This document shows, one piece after another, positions 16,859-25,803 of a stretch of DNA of 56,710 bases. Every line of letters begins with the position of its first letter. Within the stretch, counting starts at the first letter, position 1. The position numbers and the translations under genes were made by a program. The stretch is taken from contig NZ_VXKS01000016.1 of assembly GCF_008711525.1 (NCBI RefSeq), positions 1-56,710 on the forward strand, in the 5' to 3' direction. The notes beneath the pieces are model-generated. The model was given only the letters and a program-made list of their open reading frames with translations. It made no database searches and had not been told where the DNA came from. The DNA is from Cysteiniphilum sp. JM-1 (lineage in GTDB: Bacteria > Pseudomonadota > Gammaproteobacteria > Francisellales > Francisellaceae).

Positions 16859-17692
16859 ATGGATCTTATTGTATTTGAGCTTATCGTTATAGTTGCATCG
16901 ATGTTTGCAGGCATCCTTGGCGCCTTAGTCGGTCTCGGTGGTGGGGTGATTATCACGCCTTTTTTAGTCCTTGGATTTGGCATTGATATTCGCTATGCAA
17001 TGGGGGCGGCATTAACCTCGGTCATTGCTACGTCATCGGGTGCTGCGATTTCATATCTTCGCGATGGAATAAGCAATATTCGTATTAGTATGTTTTTATC
17101 AGTGGCAACAACGATTGGTGCCATTTGTGGTGCAAGCCTTGCGGTGGTGATGAATAAAGACATATTATCACTTATCTTCGGGGTTATGCTGCTTTTAAAT
17201 ATTATGATTTCATTACTGAATAAGCCGAAAAACACAGTGGTTGAATCAAGTAAACTGGCGCAAAAATTACAACTCCCAGATACCTACCAAATAAAAGACA
17301 AAATAGAGTCTTATGCGGTCGTTGGTGTTGTCCCTGGCTTTGTTGTTATGTGGGTTGCAGGTGTGCTATCAGGGCTTTTGGGTATCGGCTCAGGTGCTTT
17401 TAAAGTATTGGGCATGGATCAAATCATGAAGATCCCCTTTAAAGTGACTACTGCAACCAGTAATTTCATGATCGGTATTACCGCTGCAGCAAGTGTTGGC
17501 ATTTATCTTAAAGCAGGCTATATCGAGCCATTATTTGCGGCTCCCGTGGCATTGGGCGTTTTTGTTGGTGCATTCTTAGGTGCTAAATTATTACCGATCA
17601 TTCCAGTAAAAACTTTGAAAACAGTGTTTTTAGTGCTAATTGCTATTATTGGCGTGCAAATGGTTTTAAATGGCTTAGGAGTTCACTTATGA
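16859..17692 (+). CDS. TauE/SafE (TSUP) family anion exporter
   Basis: The 277-residue protein has about eight membrane helices in two repeats. Each repeat starts with the family's glycine-rich pattern: LGALVGLGGGVIITPFLVLG and later VLSGLLGIGSGAFKVLGMDQ. TSUP proteins export sulfite, sulfoacetate or similar organic anions; the substrate is not deducible here. The next gene overlaps it by four bases (ATGA). Confidence 0.88.
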   Translation: MDLIVFELIVIVASMFAGILGALVGLGGGVIITPFLVLGFGIDIRYAMGAALTSVIATSSGAAISYLRDGISNIRISMFLSVATTIGAICGASLAVVMNKDILSLIFGVMLLLNIMISLLNKPKNTVVESSKLAQKLQLPDTYQIKDKIESYAVVGVVPGFVVMWVAGVLSGLLGIGSGAFKVLGMDQIMKIPFKVTTATSNFMIGITAAASVGIYLKAGYIEPLFAAPVALGVFVGAFLGAKLLPIIPVKTLKTVFLVLIAIIGVQMVLNGLGVHL

Positions 17693-18114
17693 ACGACAAT
17701 AGTGCTGGAGCAGAAAAAATAAAAAATCTGAAAAACCAAAAAAATCAAAAAAAGTCAGACTCAGCAATGATTGTTATGGTAATGATGGTGTCAATTATTA
17801 TCTCTATTTCAGTAGTGTTTGTTGCTGAAGTGCTTTATCTGATCAATCATCATGGCATCGTGCATTTGTCGCATGTCTTTAGTGGTGAGCCCAAGCGCTT
17901 GGAGGATGTTAATCTGATTGTTTCAACAGCATTTCAGGGCAGTATTAAATCATTATTACAATTCGGGGTGTTGCTTATTTTAATCAACCCGATCGTACGT
18001 GTGGCAATTACGGCTTATAACTTTAAACGTCAACATAATAAGTGTTATGTTGTTATTAGCTTAATGGTATTAGTGGTGTTATTGATTAGCTTTTTTAGCC
18101 CAGATTTTATATAG
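17689..18114 (+). CDS. DUF1634-type membrane protein
   Basis: The 141-residue protein has a lysine/asparagine-rich N-terminus (1-24) and three hydrophobic helices, including LLQFGVLLILINPIVRVAIT. This three-helix form next to a TSUP exporter is typical of DUF1634 proteins. It probably works with the exporter, since the two genes overlap by four bases. Its biochemical role is not established. Confidence 0.72.
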   Translation: MNDNSAGAEKIKNLKNQKNQKKSDSAMIVMVMMVSIIISISVVFVAEVLYLINHHGIVHLSHVFSGEPKRLEDVNLIVSTAFQGSIKSLLQFGVLLILINPIVRVAITAYNFKRQHNKCYVVISLMVLVVLLISFFSPDFI

Positions 18115-18134
18115 TCTCTGTCATTGCCCAACGC

Positions 18135-19004
18135 ATGGAGAAAAATGTGCAGCAACACACGATTAATCATCATATTGAAATTCAAGGTATCGGCTTACAC
18201 TCAGGTGTTAATGTCAATATGCGCTTATTGCCGGCAGCGGTTGATCAGGGGATTGTTTTTCGGCGCACGGATTTATCCCAAATGCATGATATTAAGATTA
18301 CGCCCTTTAATATTACTGAAGCAGTAATGTGTACATTGCTGGTCTCACCAAATGATAAAGCGATAACGGTATCTACGATTGAGCACCTAATGTCAGCGCT
18401 TTGTATGTTTCAGGTTGACAATGTCATCGTCGAAATCGATGCGCCAGAGTTGCCAGTCATGGATGGCAGTAGTATTGCCTTTGTTGAGGCATTGCAAAAA
18501 GTAGGGGTTAAAGCACAGGATAAAAAGCGTCAAGTGATTAAAGTGTTAAAGACAATACGCATCACTGATGAAGATAAATTTGCAGAAATTTCCCCGAGTG
18601 ATGAAACGAGTTATCGCTTTGAAATCAAATGGGATCATCCAGTGATTGCTGCTACTCCTTTGGTTGTTGAGTTTTCAGGTAATCAACAGGAGTATATAGC
18701 GCAAGTTGCCAAGGCGCGCACGTTTGGTTTTGTTGAGCAACTGGAATACTTGCATGCAAACAATCTTGCAAAAGGTGCCTCACTTGACAATGCCGTTGGT
18801 GTCACTAATGAGGGTGTTGCAAACCCTGAAGGCTTAAGATATCCCGATGAATTTGTAAAACATAAATTGCTAGATGCGATTGGTGATTTTTATGTCGGTG
18901 GTGCGATTTTGGGGCATTTTAATTGCTATAAATCAGGGCACACCTTAAATAACAAACTCTTAAGAGCTTTGTTTGCAGATAATAGCGCATGGAAGTTGTG
19001 TTAA
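18135..19004 (+). CDS. lpxC: UDP-3-O-acyl-N-acetylglucosamine deacetylase LpxC
   Basis: The enzyme performs the committed step of lipid A synthesis. The 289-residue protein carries the zinc ligands and catalytic residues: H84 in STIEHLMSAL, HKLLDAIGD (His plus Asp) and KSGHTLNNKLL. GIGLHSG and ARTFGF are also present. It is slightly shorter than the usual 305 residues because the tail after SAWKLC is missing. It stands next to TSUP and LysR genes rather than after ftsZ, so it may be a relocated or second copy. No clear ribosome-binding site is seen. Confidence 0.92.
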   Translation: MEKNVQQHTINHHIEIQGIGLHSGVNVNMRLLPAAVDQGIVFRRTDLSQMHDIKITPFNITEAVMCTLLVSPNDKAITVSTIEHLMSALCMFQVDNVIVEIDAPELPVMDGSSIAFVEALQKVGVKAQDKKRQVIKVLKTIRITDEDKFAEISPSDETSYRFEIKWDHPVIAATPLVVEFSGNQQEYIAQVAKARTFGFVEQLEYLHANNLAKGASLDNAVGVTNEGVANPEGLRYPDEFVKHKLLDAIGDFYVGGAILGHFNCYKSGHTLNNKLLRALFADNSAWKLC

Positions 19005-19078
19005 TATGATGAATGCCTGATAATTGGCAGCAGCTCATAAGCGCTAATCTCGTGTTAGCTAAAACTGTAAAGTAAATC

Positions 19079-19960
19079 ATGGTAAACGTAATGGATATAA
19101 GCTCGGTTACATTGAATAATCTCTATGTTTTTAAAGCGGTTATTGAAGTCGGTTCAGTATCGGAAGCCGCTAAGCTTTTAAATAAGAATCAATCAACGGT
19201 AAGTGCCGCATTGAGACTGATTAGAAAGACATTTGGTGATGATGTGATGCAGACTCAGGACGGACGCTGTGTGGCAACTGCCAAGGGTTTGCAGTTATGC
19301 AGCTATATTGGTCATATTGTCGGGCTAGCAAAACACAGTAGTGTGCAATCTGAGAAAAAATGTTACAAAGTACTAACCAGTGATTTTTTCGCACTGTTAT
19401 ATATGCCTGAGTTTATTGAAGCCTGCAAAGTTCATGATATTGAAATCGAAATGGAAGTATTGAAGCTTAAAGACTTGAATAAAGCACAATGCGATGTGAG
19501 TCAATTTGATTTATTTATTGGTATGGAAGATCGTGTGTTAAGTATTCCAACGCAACCATTGATGGAAACGCAATCTGTTGTGATCACAAGTCAACAAAGT
19601 GATTTTGATAAAATGACTTTGGTTGATTATCTGCAGGCAAAACATATCACCATGCACGATAAAGAGACGCCTTATATTCGTCAAACTATCGGACATCATC
19701 CGCGCAGTAAGGTGGTGTTGTCTAACAGTATTTTGACATCGATGAGTTTATTAAGCAGTATGCCCAATACGGTGATGTCTACCGAGCATCATTTATATGA
19801 GTACTACCGTGATATTTTTAAGTTAAAGCGTGTCAATTTTGATTTTGCCTTTGAGAAAAAACTGGTTTTTTATAGTTGGCGCAAAACTGTGCATAGTGAA
19901 GAGCTGGCAAGGTTTTTTATGCAATGGTGGGAAGAGAGGCTGCTGTTAGATCAGGTCTAA
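19079..19960 (+). CDS. LysR-type transcriptional regulator
   Basis: The 293-residue protein has an N-terminal LysR helix-turn-helix (LYVFKAVIEVGSVSEAAKLL, then NQSTVSAALRLIRKTFGD). The C-terminal substrate domain is only weakly conserved. An alternative start is the ATG at 19091. It lies 74 bases downstream of lpxC on the same strand and convergent to the sugar transporter, so its target is not clear from context. Confidence 0.82.
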   Translation: MVNVMDISSVTLNNLYVFKAVIEVGSVSEAAKLLNKNQSTVSAALRLIRKTFGDDVMQTQDGRCVATAKGLQLCSYIGHIVGLAKHSSVQSEKKCYKVLTSDFFALLYMPEFIEACKVHDIEIEMEVLKLKDLNKAQCDVSQFDLFIGMEDRVLSIPTQPLMETQSVVITSQQSDFDKMTLVDYLQAKHITMHDKETPYIRQTIGHHPRSKVVLSNSILTSMSLLSSMPNTVMSTEHHLYEYYRDIFKLKRVNFDFAFEKKLVFYSWRKTVHSEELARFFMQWWEERLLLDQV

Positions 19961-20014
19961 ACTTCTACATCTTACTGTCCTTGATTGGGTGACAAAGCAA
20001 TAGATGGTAGAGGT

Positions 20015-21037
20015 TTAACGAAATAGACTTGCGCCAACCAAGGTGATTACAGCGACAATCAATAATATAATTGCGCTAATAATTTTAATACCTGCAGCAC
20101 GTGATGCATTACGCCATTCACCGTGCTTAAGTCCCCAGAAATTAGACATTAAAATAATAAATGTCATAAATAGTGGCCAAGCAATAATCGGGCCCAAAGC
20201 GCCTAGGATTTGTGAGGCCTTGGCATAACAAACCGTTGATTCAAAAAACATCACTGCCATGGCAATAATCAACAGTTGATCTTTTAAGGTCATTTTTTGT
20301 GTGGAAACGGCTTGGGTTTGACGTTGAGTCTTAGCATTTAACATCGCAAAGTAGATAACATAAGGTATAAAACCGCCAACAAATACAAAAAACCACGGCA
20401 ATATCGCAAGAATGAAGGGGCTATTCACTTCATTTGTCAGTGTGGCATATGCACTTAATGCATAGGCATAGCTAGCCCCTTGCAGTGCGGAGCTTATTCC
20501 TGCAAAAATTGTAATTAAAATGGCAAATAATGCCACCTTAGTTGCTTTGTTGGTTGTGTTAGTTAAGGTTTCTTTCTCACGTTGTTGTGCGGCAAGTCCT
20601 GCCAATAATACACCAACCAATAAGAAAACAACCGCTACTATTACTAAACTGACAAATCCCGTGCTTAACTGCTGTTGTGGGAAGAATATCAGTGGGATAA
20701 GTGTACCACCTGCCGTACCAATACCAATATTGATAACAAAAGCGACACCAATACCAATATGTTTAAGCGCAACACTTAAACAAACCATGCCGATACCCCA
20801 GATTAAACCGGCAATCAGTGGAATAGCAATTGCAACGGTAGGTACCTGCAGTAGCAAGCTAAAAAACGCCGGATAGACTATCAAGAAGGTCACAAGGGGG
20901 ATAATAATAAACCCCCAGAAAGCAAAATTAAGCCACATCTTGACTGGGTTAATTTGCATATGTTTTGTTGGGGTGGCAAAGCTGCCGTTTAAAATGCCCG
21001 CTAAAATCGAGAAAAATAAAGCGCTAATAATCGTCAT
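20015..21037 (-). CDS. RhaT-type sugar:proton symporter
   Basis: The 340-residue protein has ten membrane helices. It opens with SILAGILNGSFATPTKHM and has LIWGIGMVCLSVALKHIG and LGALGPIIAWPLFMTF, all typical of the RhaT (L-rhamnose-proton symport) branch of the drug/metabolite transporter superfamily. It directly follows the ROK kinase (the kinase stop at 21038 abuts this ATG at 21037), so uptake and phosphorylation of one sugar are likely coupled. The sugar need not be rhamnose, as no rhamnose pathway genes are seen. Confidence 0.82.
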   Translation of the reverse strand: MTIISALFFSILAGILNGSFATPTKHMQINPVKMWLNFAFWGFIIIPLVTFLIVYPAFFSLLLQVPTVAIAIPLIAGLIWGIGMVCLSVALKHIGIGVAFVINIGIGTAGGTLIPLIFFPQQQLSTGFVSLVIVAVVFLLVGVLLAGLAAQQREKETLTNTTNKATKVALFAILITIFAGISSALQGASYAYALSAYATLTNEVNSPFILAILPWFFVFVGGFIPYVIYFAMLNAKTQRQTQAVSTQKMTLKDQLLIIAMAVMFFESTVCYAKASQILGALGPIIAWPLFMTFIILMSNFWGLKHGEWRNASRAAGIKIISAIILLIVAVITLVGASLFR

Positions 21038-21934
21038 TTAAACCTCCATGGCAGTTTGTTGTTTTTGTGGCAGATGCATGCCTTTAGCAAAGCATAGTGC
21101 ACCTTCCAAAGCAGTGTTATAACCCAGTTGAGACAGTACAAGCTTTGGTGCCTTAACCAGTTTTAGCTTTTCATTTAATACTTTTTGCGCATGATCCAAT
21201 AAAGCCTGTCCACCACCTAAAGCAACACCGCCGCCAAACACGATGATTTCCGGTGATAAAATTGTCGCGATATTACGTAAGCCTTGCCCTAGGTTATAGC
21301 CAACTTCCGACCACTCTTGCTTATTTAAATTCTCTGCTGATTTTAGATATAAGCGCTTAATGCCATTGCCTGAAACCATTGCTTCCAAACAATCATTTGC
21401 ACCACACTCACAAATAATGCGTTGCATTATAGTATCGCTGTCGTAGCAGGGCAAAATAGCTTGGTGTGCAATTTCAGGGTGCGACAGACCCTGATAAATT
21501 TTGCCATCAATTAAAAACCCGCCACCCATGCCGGTGCTTAGTGTGATGTATAAAAAGTGCGATGCTTGATAATTTCCTAGATAATATTCCGCGATTGCAG
21601 CAACATTGGTATCCACATCGACATAAAAAGGGCATTGCCAACGTTCTTCCATAATGCGTTTAAGCGGGATGTTACGCCATTGTGGTTGATGAAGTGGTGA
21701 AACAATGCCTTTATCAGCATCTAATGGACCACCAATGGCAGCACCAATACCTTTGATGTGATAATTGGCGGCTGCCTTTTCAATCAAAGTGTGTAGTAGT
21801 GAAATCCCTTCGTTATAATCTAGCGGTGTTGCTTCATTGTATAAGGCAATCTTATTGCCATTGCTATCAATGGCTTTGACCATGGTCTTTGTCCCACCGA
21901 TGTCTAAGCCAATATAGCAACCCGTTGACTCCAT
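21038..21934 (-). CDS. ROK-family sugar kinase
   Basis: The 298-residue kinase starts at ATG 21934 (MESTGCYIGLDIGGTKT), with AAGGAT about 10 bases upstream; the longer frame to 21982 lacks support. The phosphate-binding DIGGTKT, the catalytic VDTNVAAIAEYYLG segment (family pattern DNDANxxALAE, with Asn and Ala kept), the zinc cluster CECGANDC and FGGGVALGGG are present. ROK kinases act on glucose, fructose, ManNAc or GlcNAc. It precedes the sugar symporter with no gap. Confidence 0.85.
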   Translation of the reverse strand: MESTGCYIGLDIGGTKTMVKAIDSNGNKIALYNEATPLDYNEGISLLHTLIEKAAANYHIKGIGAAIGGPLDADKGIVSPLHQPQWRNIPLKRIMEERWQCPFYVDVDTNVAAIAEYYLGNYQASHFLYITLSTGMGGGFLIDGKIYQGLSHPEIAHQAILPCYDSDTIMQRIICECGANDCLEAMVSGNGIKRLYLKSAENLNKQEWSEVGYNLGQGLRNIATILSPEIIVFGGGVALGGGQALLDHAQKVLNEKLKLVKAPKLVLSQLGYNTALEGALCFAKGMHLPQKQQTAMEV

Positions 21935-22047
21935 TTTGTATATATCCTTAAATGTTTGTGTAATTAGGGCTATAAGATACAACTAAACGTAACAAAACCA
22001 AAGGCATTGTTACGTTTAATAATTAGCGTTGAAGAGGTACTTGAATA

Positions 22048-23064
22048 TTACAATAAATGATAATCAAAAGTTTTTCTTAAGGCATCTTGCATTGATACTT
22101 TAGGTGCCCAATTAAGGTGTGTCTTGGCATTCTCAATTGACGGCACGCGGCGATCGACATCTTGATAGCCTTCGCCGTAATAGTCCCCTGCAGTTGTCGC
22201 AATAATCTTAGTATTCTCAGCGCGTGCTTGATACTCAGGATAACGTTTCATTGCATTAACGGTTAACTCTGCGAGCTCTTTAATTGAGTATTCATTATCT
22301 GGATTGCCAATATTAAAAATACGGCAATGTGCTTCGTTATCACGTTTTTTAACGATTTCAATCAAAGCATCAATGCCATCATCAATATAGGTAAAGCAAC
22401 GACGTTGTGTGCCACCATCAACCAGTTGTAAATCTTTACCATCGATAATATTTGAGACAAATTGTGCTAATACGCGTGCGCTGCCTTTTTTAGACGATTT
22501 GATTTCATCTTGCTTCGGACCAATCCAGTTAAATGGTCTAAATAATGTGTAATTAAGTCCTTCTTGCATACCATAGGCGTGAATGACACGATCAAGTAGC
22601 TGTTTAGAACAAGAGTAAATCCAACGTGGCTTATTGATGGGGCCCGTCACTAAAGCGCTGGTTTCCTCGTTAAATGGAATGTCTTTGCTCATGCCATAGA
22701 CTTCTGAAGTCGATGGGAAAATAAGATGTTTTTTGTGCTTAACACATAGCTTCACAATATCAACATTTGATTCATAATCGAGCTTATAAACAAATAATGG
22801 ATCAGAAACATAAAGCGCCGGGTTGGCAACAGCAACGAGCGGGAAAATAACGTCACATTTTTGGATATGTTCTTCAACCCATGTCATATTCTCAAGTACA
22901 TTATCTTTAACAAAGTGTAAACGTGGATGATCTAGAAACTCAGTAATTTTATGATCAGAAAGATCCATACCATAAATCTCCCAATCAGTATCCTTCAAAA
23001 TTTTTTCCACCATACTGCTGCCAATAAAGCCATTGACGCCTAAAACTAATAATTTAACAGACAT
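22048..23064 (-). CDS. arnA: ArnA-type UDP-glucuronate decarboxylase (no formyltransferase domain)
   Basis: The 338-residue SDR enzyme matches the C-terminal half of E. coli ArnA: LGVNGFIGSSMVEKIL, CDVIFPLVAVANP, FPSTSEVYGM, NKPRWIYSCSKQLLDRVI and FRPFNWIGP. It should convert UDP-glucuronate to UDP-4-keto-pentose with NAD. E. coli ArnA carries a formyltransferase domain in front, which is absent here. I chose ATG 23064 because AAAGGT precedes it and the gap to arnC is then 13 bases. It is the last gene of the arn cluster. Confidence 0.86.
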   Translation of the reverse strand: MSVKLLVLGVNGFIGSSMVEKILKDTDWEIYGMDLSDHKITEFLDHPRLHFVKDNVLENMTWVEEHIQKCDVIFPLVAVANPALYVSDPLFVYKLDYESNVDIVKLCVKHKKHLIFPSTSEVYGMSKDIPFNEETSALVTGPINKPRWIYSCSKQLLDRVIHAYGMQEGLNYTLFRPFNWIGPKQDEIKSSKKGSARVLAQFVSNIIDGKDLQLVDGGTQRRCFTYIDDGIDALIEIVKKRDNEAHCRIFNIGNPDNEYSIKELAELTVNAMKRYPEYQARAENTKIIATTAGDYYGEGYQDVDRRVPSIENAKTHLNWAPKVSMQDALRKTFDYHLL

Positions 23065-23077
23065 ATTGTTACCTTTT

Positions 23078-24058
23078 TTATTCACTTTCTTTTCTATTCT
23101 CAGTGGGTGACTTATCTTTTGAATCAGTCGTTGTTATATAGTCTTTGATAATAAATCGTGGTCGTTTACGTACTTCTTCATAAATCCGCCCGATATATTC
23201 GCCAACGATACCAAGTCCCATTAACAGCATGCCAATGAGGAAATACATGATCGCAAAAAGCGTAAATACGCCATCAGCATCAGGACCAAAGGCAAGACGT
23301 TTAACAATCAGATAAATAAACAACAAGATACTCAAAAATGACACGATTAAACCAGTCATTGTAAAGAACTCAAGGGGTGCCTTTGAGAAATTGGCAAAGA
23401 AGTCAAAATTATAACGAATTAACTTATACAAGTTATAGCTTGATGTGCCTTCTACACGAGCGGCATGGCGCACACCAACATCAGTTGGGTTAGATGAAAA
23501 GCTATGTGCTAGCGCGGGCAAAAAAGTTGAGTTCTCACCGGTAGCAACAACGCGATCAATTACTTCACGTGTGTAAGCTCTAAGCATACAACCCTCATCA
23601 ACCATATCAATGCCGGTTAATTTTAAACGCAGTGAGTTATGCAGTTTCGAGACAAATAGCCGCCATTTTTTATCTTGGCGATCCATGCGATAACCACCAA
23701 CCACATCGTGACCTTGCTCGATTTTCTCTAACAATAATGGAATATCTTCTGGATAATTTTGCAGATCAGCATCCATGGTTACGATCACTTCGCCATCAAC
23801 ATGCTCAAAGCCTGCCATAATTGCCATATGTTGACCAAAGTTACGATTAAAATTAATTACCTTAACTTCATTTGGGCGCTTGTCATGCATCTCACGCAAT
23901 AGTTCGATTGATTTATCTTTACTACCATCATTGGTAAAGATGACCTCATATGGTTTGTTAATGGCATCGAGTGCCGGGAAAAGACGTCCAAAAAGCGTAG
24001 GTAACACTTCTTCTTCGTTGTAGATCGGAATTACTACACTTAAATAAGGCTTAGTCAT
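23078..24058 (-). CDS. arnC: ArnC-like undecaprenyl-phosphate aminosugar transferase
   Basis: The 326-residue protein has a GT2 glycosyltransferase domain: SVVIPIYNEEEVLPTLF, a catalytic DADLQNYPED, and GGYRMDRQD. Two C-terminal membrane helices follow at about 235-257 and 270-295, ending GEYIGRIYEEVRKRPRF. This is the ArnC pattern: it loads the aminopentose from UDP onto undecaprenyl phosphate at the inner membrane. A strong AAGGAG site precedes the ATG, nine bases after arnB. Confidence 0.88.
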   Translation of the reverse strand: MTKPYLSVVIPIYNEEEVLPTLFGRLFPALDAINKPYEVIFTNDGSKDKSIELLREMHDKRPNEVKVINFNRNFGQHMAIMAGFEHVDGEVIVTMDADLQNYPEDIPLLLEKIEQGHDVVGGYRMDRQDKKWRLFVSKLHNSLRLKLTGIDMVDEGCMLRAYTREVIDRVVATGENSTFLPALAHSFSSNPTDVGVRHAARVEGTSSYNLYKLIRYNFDFFANFSKAPLEFFTMTGLIVSFLSILLFIYLIVKRLAFGPDADGVFTLFAIMYFLIGMLLMGLGIVGEYIGRIYEEVRKRPRFIIKDYITTTDSKDKSPTENRKESE

Positions 24059-24067
24059 ATTAGCTCC

Positions 24068-25222
24068 TTAAGCTCTTAATATTTTATCGAGTGCGTCAAG
24101 CACATCATCTTGTTCGGCAAAGGTCATATCTGGGAACAGAGGTAAGCTAATCACATGAGCACCAATTTCCTCAGCATTGGGGAAATCACCTTTTTTAAAG
24201 CCATATTTATTAGCGTAATAGGGGTATAAATGCGCGGCTTCATAATGCACGCCACAACCGATATTATGCTGTTTTAACTGAGTCATGAGCTCATCACGCG
24301 TGATTTTAACAACCTGTGTATTTAAGGTTGGCGCAAACAAATGCCATGCATGCTTGTGCTCAAACTGTGGTGCTTTTGGCAGGATGAGTGCGTCAAAATT
24401 TGCAAGCTTTTCATAATAACGCTTTGCTAGTTGCGTGCGCTTCTTAATGAAACCGTCTAGAGCAGGTAGTTGGTGTATGCCAAGTGCTGCTTGCAAATCC
24501 ATCATATTATATTTAAACCCGGGGTAAACGATCTGATAATGCGCACTGCCTTCTTTGCCAAAACGATTCCACGCTTCACGATCCATACCATGAAAACGTG
24601 TCAAAGAAATATGCTTAGCAATCGCATCATCACGTGTCACGACACATCCGCCTTCACCAGTGGTCATGTTTTTATTCGGATGAAAGCTAAAGACTTGCAT
24701 ATCACCAAAGGTGCCTAGCTTTTTGCCTTTATACTCAGCACCAATCGAATGCGCAGCATCTTCAATCACGGTGAGATTGTACTTCTTAGCTAATGCGTAA
24801 ATAGGATCTAAATCCACGGGTAAGCCAGCAAAATGCACGGGCATAATGACTTTTGTGTTAGGTGTGATTGCTGCTTCAATTTTTGTAACATCAATATTGT
24901 AAGTATCACGTTCAACATCAACAAGCTTAACCTTGGCACCAACAATTTCAATGACATTTAAAGTGGCAGCAAAAGTCATTGGTGTCGTGATTACTTCGTC
25001 TTCTGGCTTTAAATCAAGTGCCAATAAAGCTAAATGCAATCCGGCAGTTGCGGAATTTAAACATAATGCATGTGGTGCGTTATGGTATTCTTGAAGCATG
25101 CTTTCAAACTTCTTAAGCTTTGGTCCTGTTGTTAACCAGCCGGAGCGTAAGCTCTCAACGACATCGGCAATCGCTTCTTCTGAAATGCTTGGTTTGGCAA
25201 AAGGTAAAAATGTATCTCTCAT
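24068..25222 (-). CDS. arnB: ArnB-like UDP-4-amino-4-deoxy-L-arabinose aminotransferase
   Basis: The 384-residue PLP enzyme belongs to the DegT/DnrJ/EryC1 sugar aminotransferases. The opening FLPFAKPSISEEAI, SGWLTTGPKLKKFE and the PLP-lysine motif SFHPNKNMTTGEGG (K184) match ArnB closely. It converts the 4-keto pentose made by the ArnA-type enzyme to UDP-L-Ara4N using glutamate. It is the second gene of a four-gene run that starts with the SMR-type gene. Confidence 0.9.
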   Translation of the reverse strand: MRDTFLPFAKPSISEEAIADVVESLRSGWLTTGPKLKKFESMLQEYHNAPHALCLNSATAGLHLALLALDLKPEDEVITTPMTFAATLNVIEIVGAKVKLVDVERDTYNIDVTKIEAAITPNTKVIMPVHFAGLPVDLDPIYALAKKYNLTVIEDAAHSIGAEYKGKKLGTFGDMQVFSFHPNKNMTTGEGGCVVTRDDAIAKHISLTRFHGMDREAWNRFGKEGSAHYQIVYPGFKYNMMDLQAALGIHQLPALDGFIKKRTQLAKRYYEKLANFDALILPKAPQFEHKHAWHLFAPTLNTQVVKITRDELMTQLKQHNIGCGVHYEAAHLYPYYANKYGFKKGDFPNAEEIGAHVISLPLFPDMTFAEQDDVLDALDKILRA

Positions 25223-25253
25223 TTATTTGTCTCTATTACTGATTGATGTTGAT

Positions 25254-25625
25254 TTATGGTTTTGCAACCAGATAAACGCCTAAAATAATCACGAAAATTC
25301 CGGCAATACGTGTTGCTGTCAGAGTTTCCCCCAATAAAAAATAACCGGCAATTGCTGTTACAATATAACCAATAGACACCATTGGGTAGGCTAAGCCAAC
25401 AGGCACGCGTGATAGCACCATCAGCCACACGACAACACTGATGACGTAACACATAAGCCCTAGAATGACGAAATAATTCGTCGCGACCTTCCAGCCAATT
25501 GGCCATATGTTGGCAAGTGTGAAACTAAACTCTCCAATGCGATCCATGCCAAACTTTAAAAACAGTTGTGCTGAGGCGTTTAAAAGCACACCAAACAACA
25601 ATAGACTCCATACAACAACGGTCAT
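25254..25625 (-). CDS. small four-helix SMR/EamA-type transporter, possible ArnE/F-like flippase
   Basis: The 123-residue protein has four hydrophobic helices and the SMR signature LSRVPVGLAYPMVSIGYIV. The membrane-embedded glutamate of drug-exporting SMR proteins is not seen in the first helix (it has VVWSLLLFGVLLNASAQLFL), as in ArnE/ArnF. Its position in front of arnB suggests it flips the undecaprenyl-phosphate aminosugar. ArnE and ArnF usually form a pair, but here there is one gene, so it may act as a homodimer. Confidence 0.7.
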   Translation of the reverse strand: MTVVVWSLLLFGVLLNASAQLFLKFGMDRIGEFSFTLANIWPIGWKVATNYFVILGLMCYVISVVVWLMVLSRVPVGLAYPMVSIGYIVTAIAGYFLLGETLTATRIAGIFVIILGVYLVAKP

Positions 25626-25803
25626 TTTTTATTACCCTCTTATGACTTAAATAAAAGTTTAAGCCCAAACCACATTCAATAGGCTAGCATTGTAATGGCT
25701 TTAAGGGTTAAAGACAAACACATCGCATTAAGAAACAGAAAAACTAATCATGAGCGCTTTTATAAGCTTTTTGTTTTGACTCTGATGAATGTATTCGTGA
25801 CAT

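Noticed and set aside
25626-25803. Small gene or terminator between arn cluster and jetD
   Set aside because: No ORF with a ribosome-binding site and only weak stems without T tracts are seen in the 178 bases.
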